Made by a program: the position numbers and the translations under genes
From: an uncultured Mycoplasmatota bacterium
GTDB taxonomy: Bacteria > Bacillota_I > Bacilli_A > RF39 > UBA660
DNA length: 64,000 bases
Direction of reading: 5' to 3'
NCBI GenBank assembly: GCA_900543675.1
Contig: UQRY01000002.1
Coordinates: 21,796-85,795, forward strand
The notes under the pieces: model-generated
What the model was told of the DNA's origin: nothing
Database searches by the model: none
Seen by the model: the letters and a program-made list of their open reading frames with translations, nothing else
Shown here: positions 1 to 9,689 of the stretch, piece after piece
How the letters are laid out: each line of letters begins with the position of its first letter
Numbering within the stretch: position 1 is the stretch's first letter

Positions 1-561
1 AAAAAATATGCCTTAGATAATAAGATTCCCATCATGGTCGATGAAGGAATTGACTTTCTAACGACGTTTATCATTAAAAACCAAACCACCAATATTTTAG
101 AAATTGGTAGTGCGATAGGGTATTCCGCTATCATGATGGCACTCGCCAATCCTAACGTGAAAATTACGACAATAGAACGTGATCATGAACGTTATCTAGA
201 AGCAGTTAAGAATGTAAAAAAATTAGGATTAGAAGATAGAATTACGCTAATTTTTAACGACGCCTTAGAAACAACGATAGAAGGTAAATTCGATTTGGTT
301 TTTATCGATGCGGCAAAAGGACAAAATATTCGTTTCTTTGAAAAATTCGAACCCAATTTAACGGATCATGGTGTAATCATTACCGATAATATTGATTTTC
401 ATGGTCTAGTTCAAAAAGATGTAGAAAGTATTCAAAGTAGAAATCTAAGAGGATTGATTAGAAAGATTAGAGAGTATATCGATTATTTAAAAAACAATCC
501 CAAATACGATGTTGAATTTCTAAAAGTAGGAGACGGTATCGCTGTTGCTCGTAAGAAATAA
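1..561 (+). CDS. trmR: tRNA 5-hydroxyuridine methyltransferase (5' end outside window)
   Basis: SAM-dependent class I methyltransferase of the YrrM/TrmR group, which methylates 5-hydroxyuridine at tRNA wobble position 34. The reading frame is open to base 1, so the true start lies upstream and the ATG at 34 is internal. Seen: a SAM-binding motif I (ILEIGSAIGYSA) and the acidic stretches TIERDHERY and DLVFIDAAKGQ typical of O-methyltransferase family 3, followed by TDNIDFHGLV. The product partners, trhP1/trhP2-like genes that make the hydroxyuridine substrate in Bacillus, lie at 7.6-9.7 kb, which supports the tRNA role over a generic catechol methyltransferase. In Bacillus these genes are adjacent; here four unknown genes lie between them. 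Confidence 0.85.
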   Translation, partial: KKYALDNKIPIMVDEGIDFLTTFIIKNQTTNILEIGSAIGYSAIMMALANPNVKITTIERDHERYLEAVKNVKKLGLEDRITLIFNDALETTIEGKFDLVFIDAAKGQNIRFFEKFEPNLTDHGVIITDNIDFHGLVQKDVESIQSRNLRGLIRKIREYIDYLKNNPKYDVEFLKVGDGIAVARKK

Positions 562-605
562 CCTATAAAACTTCAAAAACTGAAGGTTTTATAGGCTTTT
601 TTTAT
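562..605 (+). terminator. Rho-independent terminator after trmR
   Basis: A stem of CCTATAAAACTTCA pairs with TGAAGGTTTTATAGG (one bulged base), with a 5-nt loop and then a run of seven T. It starts directly after the trmR stop codon and separates trmR from the paralogue cluster. Confidence 0.9.
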
Positions 606-634
606 TGCCAAGCTGCGAATTTTGTCGATATAAT
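605..634 (+). promoter_or_regulatory. Promoter of the four-paralogue operon
   Basis: TTGCCA at 605-610 and a perfect TATAAT at 629-634 with an 18-bp spacer, immediately after the trmR terminator. The first gene of the cluster starts about 140 bp downstream. Confidence 0.6.
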
Positions 635-690
635 AAAAATAAATGAAATTTTAGAGAAAAATTTCATAATAGTAAGATAGGCGGCGCACG

Positions 691-780
691 ATGATAAAAA
701 AGAAAACAACAGAAAAATACAGTGATGAATACCCGATTAATAAACATTTAAATAGAAGAGTAGGAGGACAAAATGGATAG
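691..780 (+). other. Possible 29-codon upstream ORF
   Basis: ATG at 691 opens a 29-codon lysine-rich reading frame. Its stop codon at 778-780 overlaps the start of the following gene (ATG 773). Its own ribosome-binding site is weak (a GGCGGC-like stretch), so it may be chance. If translated it would couple ribosomes to the downstream gene. Confidence 0.15.
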
Positions 781-2431
781 AGAAAAATTATATTTAATTC
801 GAAATATTGTAATAGATGCTGATAGGCACGATTATTACTTGCCTGATGATGTGGTTTCTTGTTTATATCAAGAAAATACATCCTTATTAAAAAAAATAAT
901 TGATTTTGATCAATCGACTTTAAAAAAAGAAAAACAATTTTTGTTTAATTTTGTTTTTCAATCAGAACTCCCTTCAGTAGAAAAAGAACAGATTTTAGAT
1001 CATTTGATGGATTACGCCATTTCCAATCCGGCTGGATTAGTAAATAACTATACAACAATGCTTACTACGGTTTCCAATCTTCATCCAACAAGTAAAGAGA
1101 TGAACGGGATAATCAAGTCTTTAAAGAAGGATAACAATTTATCTGCGGTAATTACTCCATTTGTCCAGGTATTAAGGATGAAACTAAATGCCAAAGAGAT
1201 TTTAGAAGTACTAAGACCTATTTCTGAAGAAAAAGATTGGGATAGTCAATCTATTTATATTATACCAAGGATCTTTTTTGACATGTGTCCGTACTTAGAT
1301 GAACGTCTAATTTCTCATGATACCTTTTTACAATATTTATCTTGGGGATTAAAAGAACCAGCTATTTCTTATGCTTTAAGTTCTAAAGAAATGCTTTCTC
1401 TTGTTAGAAATAAAAAGATGACTGAAGAAGACTTAAAACAAATCATGACTTGGATTTATCAAGAAGAAATAAAAAACAGAGTGGAAATGATCTTTACTAG
1501 TCTCAATTTTAGACGTTTAGTAGACAAAGAAAGTATAAGTGTAAAAGATGTACTTAATTTTATCGAAAAGCATTTAGAAGAAAAAGACAGCTATTCTATT
1601 TCTATTTTGACGGATATTCTTCTCCGGGTAGAAGATCAATATCTAACTAAAGATGGCGTTCAAAAGGTAGATCATCTAGCTTTAACCGAAAAGATATCCT
1701 CTATTGGTAAGAAGTCAGAAGCAACAATCTATCCTAATCCTATCCTTTATTCCTTTTTAAAAAATGATTATAGTGAGGAAGCACTACTTCAAATAGTAAA
1801 ATTTTTAAATAGTTTGAGAGAAGAACAACGATATGCTTGTAGAAATCTGTTGCAGCAGCTTCCTCAAGATATCAATCTTTCAACTATCCAAGAATTACTA
1901 GAACAGTTTGTTAAACTAGATCCAGTTGCTACATCAATGTTCACGGATATGTTTAGCATGAATAATAATAGATTATATATGATATTAAGGAAAAATAAAG
2001 AGTATTATTCTATAATTTTCTATTTATTTGATCACCTTTCTAATCCAGTAACTGAAGAAGAATTGGATAAGCTCTTCACGGTAGGGAACATCTTAACTAC
2101 GATTCCTGATTTAGCTTGCGTTGGTGAAAAAGAATGTCAAAAAGTTTTTGAAGACATAAATAATAGTCGTCATATTATCGATTTAGTCTTCTCAACGACT
2201 GAAGAGTGGCAAAGAAGAAATATGGTATCAGCCGCAAAAGAAAATTTTCACTATAAAAATATCGCAGTAGATAGCTATTTAGCCTTTATTGAATATGCAT
2301 CTATTTATCCACCATGTGAAGAAAAGATAGAAAAATTTAACCGGTATTCTAAACAGATCGAAGAAATAGATCAATTATTGAGGGCAAAAGAAGAGAACAA
2401 TTCAAAAATTAAAGCTTTAAACCATCAGTAA
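773..2431 (+). CDS. Unknown protein, tandem paralogue 1 of 4
   Basis: I do not recognise this family. The 552-aa product has no signal peptide or membrane segment and looks almost entirely alpha-helical and Lys/Glu-rich, so a cytoplasmic helical-repeat scaffold is a guess. It shares with the next three genes an N-terminal pattern (EKL..I+.I.I.AD....LPDDVV), a central block near residue 185 (IS.+.FLQYLSWGL) and a C-terminal block (IIDLVFSTTEEWQRRN) followed by a Q-I-E-E-I-D-Q-L-L helix. The start is set by AGGAGGA at 762-768. It is first in an operon with spacings of 20, 12 and 11 bp. Confidence 0.8.
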   Translation: MDREKLYLIRNIVIDADRHDYYLPDDVVSCLYQENTSLLKKIIDFDQSTLKKEKQFLFNFVFQSELPSVEKEQILDHLMDYAISNPAGLVNNYTTMLTTVSNLHPTSKEMNGIIKSLKKDNNLSAVITPFVQVLRMKLNAKEILEVLRPISEEKDWDSQSIYIIPRIFFDMCPYLDERLISHDTFLQYLSWGLKEPAISYALSSKEMLSLVRNKKMTEEDLKQIMTWIYQEEIKNRVEMIFTSLNFRRLVDKESISVKDVLNFIEKHLEEKDSYSISILTDILLRVEDQYLTKDGVQKVDHLALTEKISSIGKKSEATIYPNPILYSFLKNDYSEEALLQIVKFLNSLREEQRYACRNLLQQLPQDINLSTIQELLEQFVKLDPVATSMFTDMFSMNNNRLYMILRKNKEYYSIIFYLFDHLSNPVTEEELDKLFTVGNILTTIPDLACVGEKECQKVFEDINNSRHIIDLVFSTTEEWQRRNMVSAAKENFHYKNIAVDSYLAFIEYASIYPPCEEKIEKFNRYSKQIEEIDQLLRAKEENNSKIKALNHQ

Positions 2432-2451
2432 AATACAAGGAGCATCAAGAC

Positions 2452-4098
2452 ATGAAAGAAAAATTACTATGCATTAAAAACATCCTAATAGAAGCAGATA
2501 AGGAAAATTGGAGTCTACCAGATGATGTAGTGTCACGGTTAATGAAAGAAGAACTATTTATATTAGAAATTTTTAGTAGAGAAGAGCTAATCAATAAATC
2601 AACTCATCTTGAGTTTTTACTAAATACTCCTCATTTAGAGAAAGAAATCAAAAAACAGTTGCTGATTAAATTAATCAAAATAGGGCAAGAAATGCGACTA
2701 GTGTGTAAGCAAGAAGCGTTCCATCGATATGTAGTTTCTATAATTGCGTTTTCTAACCTAGAACCATCCAAGGAACAATTAGAAAAATTTGTCGATGCAA
2801 CGCGTAATCGAGCGGATCATGAGTACTTTACTGATATCATAACCGTATTAGGAAAAATAGGAATAGAAAAAAAAGAAATTCTAACCGTCTTGGATGGTAT
2901 TCCGATAGAAAAGCCAGAAACAAATTCTTTCGCTACCTATAATATAGTCCGAATTATTGATCTAAGGTCTACTTATGAATGGATCAAGAAAAATAAAATT
3001 TCTCGCGAGGACTTTTTAGAATATTTATCTTCAAGTATAAAAAATGAAAAGTTATCCCAGTTATTACTAGAGAATGAGTTCAAAAAACTAGAATTAAATA
3101 CACAAGACTTTAAGATGATTATGAATGATTTTAAAGAACAACAAGAATCATTCACAGAACTAGAATATGAAATATTAAATAGTTACTATTTTTTAGAACA
3201 AGTGAATGAAAAAAGAATGACTGTTTCTCGCCTTTTAAACTTTATTCAAGAACAAAAATCAAAAGAAGATATTCTACCTATCCAAATATTTAACGATTTA
3301 TTACCTGGAGAGTGGGGTAGGAAAGTAGACATCATCAAACTTAGTAAACAAATTGCGACAATTATTCATCAAGAAAAGAAGGGGTATTCCGAAGAGATAA
3401 GTCGATTACTAAATGATTCCAGTATTCCATCACGATTTAGTGAAAAAAATATGGAAGAAAGAAAAACACAATTTCTCAGTTTACTTACCTATTTATTACA
3501 ATTAGATACTACTCAGTTTCCTTATTTTATGCGAATAGTAAACAGTGGAATCTTAAAAAGCGAAAAAGGTATTCAAGATATTACCGATTATCTAAAACAA
3601 TTTGAAAAGCTATCTCCTCGTTTATTATCTACATTTAGCGAAGCGATAGCTAGCTATTCTGTTAGAACTACTACGTATGATTCGGCTTATTATGATTTGT
3701 ATCCTTATCTAATTCAAAAACTATCGGATAGAGTTACTCAAGAAGAGAAAGAAAAATTAGAAACTGCGCTTTCTATTTTAGGTAATGAGAAAAGTGAAGC
3801 AAACTGTACCAATAATATAAGAAACATTCAAGAAATTATCGATCTTCTTTTTGAAACTAAGTACGATTGGCAACGTAAAAATATTCAAGAAGTAGCTTTA
3901 GATAAATATCCAGCCGACATAAAAAATAATACTTATTTAATGATCATTAAATATATGGCAGAAATGAAACAAAGAGATAAAAAAGAATTACCACCAAAAC
4001 CACCAACTTCGCGTTATCGACATTTTCAAGCGCAGATAGACGAAGTAAATGCGATGTTAGAAGAATTAGAACCACCAAAAACAAAACTTAAAAAATAG
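2452..4098 (+). CDS. Unknown protein, tandem paralogue 2 of 4
   Basis: This 548-aa all-helical protein is clearly homologous to its neighbours. It opens with KEKLLCIKNILIEADKENWSLPDDVV, has the central ISREDFLEYLSSSI block and the C-terminal block IIDLLFETKYDWQRKN, and ends with a QIDEVNAMLEEL helix and a Pro/Lys-rich tail. It resembles paralogue 3 more than 1 or 4, sharing DLYPYLIQKLSDRVT-like and MAEMKQRDKKELPP-like segments. No catalytic motif is visible. The ATG is preceded by AAGGAGCATCAAGAC. Confidence 0.8.
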   Translation: MKEKLLCIKNILIEADKENWSLPDDVVSRLMKEELFILEIFSREELINKSTHLEFLLNTPHLEKEIKKQLLIKLIKIGQEMRLVCKQEAFHRYVVSIIAFSNLEPSKEQLEKFVDATRNRADHEYFTDIITVLGKIGIEKKEILTVLDGIPIEKPETNSFATYNIVRIIDLRSTYEWIKKNKISREDFLEYLSSSIKNEKLSQLLLENEFKKLELNTQDFKMIMNDFKEQQESFTELEYEILNSYYFLEQVNEKRMTVSRLLNFIQEQKSKEDILPIQIFNDLLPGEWGRKVDIIKLSKQIATIIHQEKKGYSEEISRLLNDSSIPSRFSEKNMEERKTQFLSLLTYLLQLDTTQFPYFMRIVNSGILKSEKGIQDITDYLKQFEKLSPRLLSTFSEAIASYSVRTTTYDSAYYDLYPYLIQKLSDRVTQEEKEKLETALSILGNEKSEANCTNNIRNIQEIIDLLFETKYDWQRKNIQEVALDKYPADIKNNTYLMIIKYMAEMKQRDKKELPPKPPTSRYRHFQAQIDEVNAMLEELEPPKTKLKK

Positions 4099-4110
4099 GA
4101 GAATAGAATT

Positions 4111-5817
4111 ATGGATAAAGAAAAATTACTATTAATCAAAGAAATCTTGATTTATGCCGACGAGGAGAAAATAAAATTATTACCGGCCGATGTAGTTCCT
4201 AAACTATTAAAAGAAAGTATCGATATTTTACAGACTTTAAAAAATGATGAGTCTACACATAAACCACTTTACTTAGAATTTGTTGTGAAGGCAGATATCG
4301 AGGATAAAGAGTTGAAAAAACAATTATTAGAGGAAATCATGGAAATAGGAAAGACTATTCCTTCTTATGATGAAGATAAAACAAAAAATTTTAATCAATA
4401 TGTTACTTCAATTATGAAATTTAATACTCTTGGTCCAACCAAAGAACAACTACTTAGTTGGGCGAAAAAAACAAAAAATAGAGGAAAAGATAGTCAGTCA
4501 AGGATGAATAAAATCATTGATGAATTCCAGACACATGAATTTTCTAATCAGGAAATTTTATCCGTGTGTCAGTCCTATCTTTCTAGTGATGTTGGTATAA
4601 CCGATGCTGACATAACTTTACTCAATATTCATTTTATTTTAAGTAATGAAGATATATATCAGTGGCTAAAAGAAAAAGAAATTTCTCGCGAAAATTTCTT
4701 GAAATACTTATCTTGGGCGATGGAAAAAAGTGAAATTGCCTCTTTACTAGATGAAGATAAATTCTTTTCGCTAGAGATTAATGCCGAAGAGGTTGATCAA
4801 CTACTAACAAAAATGAAAAACCAGAAATCACCAAATTTAGATTTAGAAGAAATATTACTAAACGACAATTTTCAAAGTTTAGTATGCTGTCAAAATATCA
4901 ATATATCTTCTTTCCTTGAATTTCTTCAAGAGATAGAAGAAAAAGAGGATCATTTGTCCTTAGAAGTGTTTAATGCGCTTATTTCAGAATATTGGAATGA
5001 AATTTATGAAGAAACAAACTTACACGATAACTCTTGGCCAATCATTGAACTAAGTCAAAAACTTGCCTCTATAATTAGAAAAGTACCAGAAAAGTATCCA
5101 GAGAACTTAATCACTATAATAGACGACGAAAATTTCGTCCAATTATTGGGACGAGAGGAAGACCTAAAGAACAGTCAAACTCAACTCATCCATTTATGTG
5201 AATTTTTATCTCAACAGGATGAAATGAATCTCGATCTTCTGATAAAAATTTTAGAATATAGTAATATTTCGGGAAGTATGAATTCTATCTCTGATCTTAT
5301 TTCCTTCTTCAAACAATTCGTACAACTGGATTATTCCCTTATAGAGTCACTTCATCAATCGATAACCAGTTCAAATGTAAAGTACATTTCTTATAATAAT
5401 GAACAAATTTATCAAGTGTATCCTTATCTAATAGGAAAGTTATCTGATCCTGTAACTAAATTAGAAGAGAAGCAACTAGAAACGGCTCTTTCTGTTTTAG
5501 ATCATGCAAAGTATGGAGAAACTGATACGTTAAACATCTATCGTGGAGTTATCGATCTTATTTTCGAAACAAGATACAACTGGCAACGCCAAAATATTAT
5601 TGATGTTGCGTCAGAAGATTATCCATCGAATTTAAATAAAGATGCTTATTTAAGTACTATCTTCTATATGTCTAAAATGAAAGAAAGAGATGAAAAAGAA
5701 ATTCCACCAGAATTTTTTGCTCCTTCATACGAGCTTTACCAAAAACAAATCGATGAAGTGGATAACTTGTTAAAACGATTGGAACAAAATAATCCTAAAA
5801 TATTACAGAAAAAATAG
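4111..5817 (+). CDS. Unknown protein, tandem paralogue 3 of 4
   Basis: A 568-aa helical protein with the same plan: N-terminal EKLLLIKEILIYADEE...LLPADVV, central ISRENFLKYLSWAM, then VYPYLIGKLSDPVTKLEEKQLETALSVL and VIDLIFETRYNWQRQN, ending with QIDEVDNLLKRLE. The close resemblance to paralogue 2 points to a recent duplication. It starts 12 bp after the preceding stop, with GGAG at 4099-4102. Function unknown; soluble, no signal peptide. Confidence 0.8.
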   Translation: MDKEKLLLIKEILIYADEEKIKLLPADVVPKLLKESIDILQTLKNDESTHKPLYLEFVVKADIEDKELKKQLLEEIMEIGKTIPSYDEDKTKNFNQYVTSIMKFNTLGPTKEQLLSWAKKTKNRGKDSQSRMNKIIDEFQTHEFSNQEILSVCQSYLSSDVGITDADITLLNIHFILSNEDIYQWLKEKEISRENFLKYLSWAMEKSEIASLLDEDKFFSLEINAEEVDQLLTKMKNQKSPNLDLEEILLNDNFQSLVCCQNINISSFLEFLQEIEEKEDHLSLEVFNALISEYWNEIYEETNLHDNSWPIIELSQKLASIIRKVPEKYPENLITIIDDENFVQLLGREEDLKNSQTQLIHLCEFLSQQDEMNLDLLIKILEYSNISGSMNSISDLISFFKQFVQLDYSLIESLHQSITSSNVKYISYNNEQIYQVYPYLIGKLSDPVTKLEEKQLETALSVLDHAKYGETDTLNIYRGVIDLIFETRYNWQRQNIIDVASEDYPSNLNKDAYLSTIFYMSKMKERDEKEIPPEFFAPSYELYQKQIDEVDNLLKRLEQNNPKILQKK

Positions 5818-5828
5818 GAGATAAAAAC

Positions 5829-7532
5829 ATGAATATAGAAAAATTAAATAGTATAAAAGAAATTCTGATTAAGATGGAAGAATATCAAGTAGAACTAATT
5901 AATCCTGAAGAATCTTTTCAAAAATTATTAAATGAAGAAGAAGAAACTTTACAGTTATTAGCAGAATTACCGCTTCTTCCTAATCAAGAAGCCAAAGAAT
6001 TATATGAATTTTATCTATCTTTAAATAATACTAGGCATAAATATAGAATATTACGTTATTTACTAAAAGATGAAACTAATCCTAAGAATTCGTTAAATGT
6101 AAATGTACTTGATGCCTTTTATCGCTTAAATCCAAGTGAAAAAAATCTATTTGGATTTATAAAAAATATGGAACAAGTACCTGGAGTAGAAGAGAATTTT
6201 TTATTTATCACCTCGTATTTTCAAAAGGGACTAGGGGGATTTTCTAAACTAAGTAATCAGGAACTTCTTACTTTTCTAAAACCTTTTTATATAGACCGCC
6301 GGAGTTTTCTTTCAGGGTGGAGATTAAAAGAAGTGGCTGAATATTTAAGTAAACTACAGGAAGAGAACAAGTTATTGACTAAGCAATATCTAACACAAGA
6401 AGAAATGTTAGAGTTATTATCCAAAAGTATAGATAATACCAATATTATTTCTATTTTATCGTCTTCTAGTTTACTCAATATGTTAGAAAATAAACAGATA
6501 ACACGAAAAGAGTATCAAACGATAATTCAACTGATTCTAAAAGAAAAAGAGGATTATCAATCTGTGAAAATAACGGGATTCTTCACAGAGCCTAATTTAG
6601 AACGATTGATTACGGCATCTAATCTCTCAATGGAAGAAGTAATTCGTTTTGTTCAAGAACGTCAAAAATATCCGCTTAAAGAGAATATAGTAGCGTTAAG
6701 GATGTTTGAACAATTACTTTCTGATGAATGGTGTGACTATTGTTTAGCTACTCATGAAAATCCACTTGTCTTAAGTCAAAAATTCGCTAGCTGGTTACAG
6801 ATGCCTGCAGAATACTCTGGAAGTTTTATTAGTCATTTAGATAACCACAAAACCGACATCATTAGAATTCTAGAAAATGGGAAGAACCAACAAGAAAATT
6901 TTCAAGAAATGGAAGAACTAATTAACTTTATTAAAAATCTTCTTCCATATACGAGGATAATGACACTAAATTTGTTGGATAAAACCTGTCTTTCTTCTGT
7001 TACTTCTTTTCAAGAAGCCTTAACGAAGTTAAAACCATTAGAAGATAAGAGAGTAGATTTACCGTTATTAAATACAGTATCCTCATTAATCGATAATGAC
7101 TGTTTTGAAGAAATGATAGCCACTAATCCAGATAGAAAAGAAGTTCTTTCCTACTTAGTCATGAAAGAAATCAATACTAATGATCCTTTATATGTAGAAA
7201 AATTAAATACAGTTACTCGTATTTTAACCTCACGTCATTTTCTTTATCATGTGAATCAGGTAGTAGAAAATGAACAATTATTTCAATTGATCAATATGAT
7301 TTTTACTTGTGATAAAGAGTGGCAATTAACGAATCTTTATCAAATATCTACCGAAGAATATAGAGAAATATCTCCAGATACTTATTTACTACTCCTTCAT
7401 TACATGAAAGAAAATCAGTGTCGCGATCAAATAACGGATAAAGACGAGTCTATATATAGAAAGTATATTCGTCAAATTGATACGATGATAGAAAGTAAAA
7501 ACAATAAAGTATATAAGAAAAGGAAAAAATAA
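5829..7532 (+). CDS. Unknown protein, tandem paralogue 4 of 4
   Basis: The most divergent copy (567 aa). The N-terminus (NIEKLNSIKEILIKMEE) keeps the pattern but lacks the LPDDVV element. The middle has YLTQEEMLELLSKSI in place of the YLSW block. The C-terminal block is LINMIFTCDKEWQLTN and the last helix is YIRQIDTMIES, followed by a basic tail KNNKVYKKRKK. It is the last gene of the operon. A short T-rich stretch follows without a convincing terminator hairpin. Confidence 0.8.
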   Translation: MNIEKLNSIKEILIKMEEYQVELINPEESFQKLLNEEEETLQLLAELPLLPNQEAKELYEFYLSLNNTRHKYRILRYLLKDETNPKNSLNVNVLDAFYRLNPSEKNLFGFIKNMEQVPGVEENFLFITSYFQKGLGGFSKLSNQELLTFLKPFYIDRRSFLSGWRLKEVAEYLSKLQEENKLLTKQYLTQEEMLELLSKSIDNTNIISILSSSSLLNMLENKQITRKEYQTIIQLILKEKEDYQSVKITGFFTEPNLERLITASNLSMEEVIRFVQERQKYPLKENIVALRMFEQLLSDEWCDYCLATHENPLVLSQKFASWLQMPAEYSGSFISHLDNHKTDIIRILENGKNQQENFQEMEELINFIKNLLPYTRIMTLNLLDKTCLSSVTSFQEALTKLKPLEDKRVDLPLLNTVSSLIDNDCFEEMIATNPDRKEVLSYLVMKEINTNDPLYVEKLNTVTRILTSRHFLYHVNQVVENEQLFQLINMIFTCDKEWQLTNLYQISTEEYREISPDTYLLLLHYMKENQCRDQITDKDESIYRKYIRQIDTMIESKNNKVYKKRKK

Positions 7533-7561
7533 CTTTTCTTTTTCTTTGTTCTATGATTAAA

Positions 7562-7567
7562 TATAAT
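7562..7567 (+). promoter_or_regulatory. -10 element before trhP1
   Basis: A perfect TATAAT lies 28 bp before the trhP1 ATG in the 57-bp gap after paralogue 4. No good -35 hexamer was found at the right distance, so this is a probable but incomplete promoter. Confidence 0.4.
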
Positions 7568-7589
7568 CGAAAGAGGAAGAGGGAATAAT

Positions 7590-8474
7590 ATGCAGTATAT
7601 CGTCGTTCCACAAAATAAACAAGAAATAAAAACCTATCAGGAAAAAGGAGTCAATCTCTTTTTATTCGGATTAAAAAATTATAGTGTTCATTACCCAGAA
7701 TTATCGCTAGAAGAGATCGAGGAACTTTCTAAGAAAAGTGAGCTTTTTATTGCGATGAATAAAAATATTTTTAATGAAGAATTAGAAGAAGTAGAAAGAT
7801 TACTAATCGAGTTAGAAAAAACAAATATCAAAGGGATTTTCTTCTATGATTTAGCCATCTTAAGTATCGTAAGAAGAAAACAGTTAAACTTAAATCTAGT
7901 CTGGAATCAAACCCATATGGTAACTAACTACAATACTTGTAATTATTACTTTGAAAAAGGAGTTAAATATGGGTTGGTCGCTAATGAGATTACTCTAGAG
8001 GAAATCATTGAGATGAAGAAAAAGACGAAGATGCAGTTGATGGTTCAAATCATGGGATACCCGAGTATGTCTCATTCTAGAAGAATGTTAATTTCTAACT
8101 ATTTTAAAAGTATGGGAAAAGAGAAACAGAAAAATAGATATACCTTACAAGATCATGCTAACCATGAGAATGATTATTTAATTACAGAAGATAAAACTGG
8201 AACTAGTCTTTTCTTTGGAAAGATCATTAACGGGACTAGAGCTTTGCCTGAATTAATTAGAAATCATCTTGATTATGGACTTCTAGACACTAGTTTTATT
8301 TCTAGGGATACTTCTTTACAAGTACTAGAATTATTTAACGAAATCAAAGAAAAAGTAGAAATAGGAGATAATATCGATTTAGATAACTATCTTGAAAAGA
8401 CAGCTTCTTTGATTGGAGATAGTACCAATTTCTTCTATCAAAAAACCATTTACAAAGTGAAGAAAGGGAAGTGA
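7590..8474 (+). CDS. trhP1: U32-family tRNA hydroxylation protein, TrhP1-like
   Basis: A 294-aa peptidase-U32-family protein without the Cys-rich signature, as in Bacillus YrrN/TrhP1. In Bacillus, TrhP1 and TrhP2 are required for 5-hydroxylation of U34 in tRNA, the substrate of TrmR. Seen: a TIM-barrel-like series such as IKGIFFYDLAILSIVRR, LNLVWNQTHMVTNYNTCNYYFEKGVKYGLVANEIT and LMVQIMGYPSMSHSRR. The start ATG follows AAGAGGGAATAAT. It overlaps or abuts trhP2, so the two are translationally coupled. The role is inferred from family and context; U32 proteins were historically misnamed collagenases. Confidence 0.8.
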   Translation: MQYIVVPQNKQEIKTYQEKGVNLFLFGLKNYSVHYPELSLEEIEELSKKSELFIAMNKNIFNEELEEVERLLIELEKTNIKGIFFYDLAILSIVRRKQLNLNLVWNQTHMVTNYNTCNYYFEKGVKYGLVANEITLEEIIEMKKKTKMQLMVQIMGYPSMSHSRRMLISNYFKSMGKEKQKNRYTLQDHANHENDYLITEDKTGTSLFFGKIINGTRALPELIRNHLDYGLLDTSFISRDTSLQVLELFNEIKEKVEIGDNIDLDNYLEKTASLIGDSTNFFYQKTIYKVKKGK

Positions 8475-8479
8475 ACAAC

Positions 8480-9664
8480 ATGAAGAAAATAGAATTGCTT
8501 TCTCCTGCAGGAGATTTAGAACGATTAAAACTTGCCCTTCTATATGGGGCTGATGCGGTCTATATCGGAGGTCAAGAATATAGTCTTCGGGCAAATGCCA
8601 CCAATTTTAGTATCGAAGAAATTAAAGAAGCCTGTACCTTTGCCCATGAAAGAAATAAAAAAGTATATTTAACTGCCAATATTGTTTTCCATAACGAAGA
8701 TATTAGTGGAGTTGAAGATTATTTACGACAAGTAGCGAATGCCGGAATCGATGCCTTTATCGTGAGTGATCCGTTTATCATTCAATATATTCGTAAAAAC
8801 TTCCCTGATGTAGAAGTTCACGTCAGTACCCAAGGATCAACAACCAATGTTGAAGCCGTTAACTACTGGAAGGGCGAGGGAGTAAAACGAGTCGTACTTG
8901 CCCGTGAACTATCGATGGAAGAGATTCAAACCATTATCGAAAAAACAGGAGTGGATATCGAAGTATTCATTCATGGCGCCATGTGTACCTTCTATAGTGG
9001 ACGTTGTACCTTATCAAATTATTTCACGAATCGTGATTCTAATCGTGGGGGCTGTAGTCAAGTATGTCGCTTTGCCTTTGATTTAGAAAGTGAAGATAGT
9101 CAAAAATTCACAATGGCAACCAAAGACTTAAACTTAGCTGACCAAATAGAAAATATGATTAAAATTGGCGTTACCAGTCTGAAAGTAGAGGGAAGAATGC
9201 GTTCTCACTACTACCTAGCGACCGTAATTTCTTCTTATCGTAAATTAATCGATCTTTGTTACCAAGATAAATTGACCAAGGAAGCTCTAGAAGAAGAAAA
9301 GAAAATATTAGCCCGTGTTGCGAATCGCGAAACGAGTTCTCATTATTTTACTCATCAAGCGGATGAAACTGATCAATACTATACCGGTAGACAAGAATTA
9401 TCCAATCAAGATTATCTCGCTTATGTGTTAGACTATGATCAAGAAAAACAGATGATTACCATTTCCGAACGTAATTACTTTGAGCCAAATACTTTAGTAG
9501 AAATCTTTATGCCTAGTGGAAAGAGAATTTCCTTTACTATCGATACAATCTATGATCAAGAATTAAATCCACTTGAAAAGGCTTGCCATCCTGAAGAAAT
9601 TTTAAAAATAAGAGTTCCTGAAGAAGTAGAGGCAAACTCTATGATGAGAATAAAAGTAAATTAA
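8480..9664 (+). CDS. trhP2: U32-family tRNA hydroxylation protein, TrhP2-like
   Basis: Member of the U32 family, YrrO/TrhP2 subgroup, acting with TrhP1 in tRNA U34 hydroxylation. The complete U32 signature is visible around residue 160 (EVFIHGAMCTFYSGRCTLS), followed by GGCSQVCR, which supplies further conserved cysteines thought to bind an iron-sulfur cluster. The N-terminus KKIELLSPAGDLERLKLALLYGADAVYIGG is typical, so I choose the ATG at 8480. A GTG at 8471 overlapping the trhP1 stop (GTGA) is an alternative adding three residues. The C-terminal half carries a beta-rich domain (YVLDYDQEKQMITISERNYFEP). Confidence 0.85.
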   Translation: MKKIELLSPAGDLERLKLALLYGADAVYIGGQEYSLRANATNFSIEEIKEACTFAHERNKKVYLTANIVFHNEDISGVEDYLRQVANAGIDAFIVSDPFIIQYIRKNFPDVEVHVSTQGSTTNVEAVNYWKGEGVKRVVLARELSMEEIQTIIEKTGVDIEVFIHGAMCTFYSGRCTLSNYFTNRDSNRGGCSQVCRFAFDLESEDSQKFTMATKDLNLADQIENMIKIGVTSLKVEGRMRSHYYLATVISSYRKLIDLCYQDKLTKEALEEEKKILARVANRETSSHYFTHQADETDQYYTGRQELSNQDYLAYVLDYDQEKQMITISERNYFEPNTLVEIFMPSGKRISFTIDTIYDQELNPLEKACHPEEILKIRVPEEVEANSMMRIKVN

Positions 9665-9689
9665 AGAAAAAAATAAGGGAGTGGTCCTA

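Noticed and set aside
651..881. 76-aa minus-strand ORF at the start of the paralogue cluster
   Set aside because: It overlaps the promoter and first gene, has no ribosome-binding site and low-complexity hydrophobic composition from AT-rich antisense.
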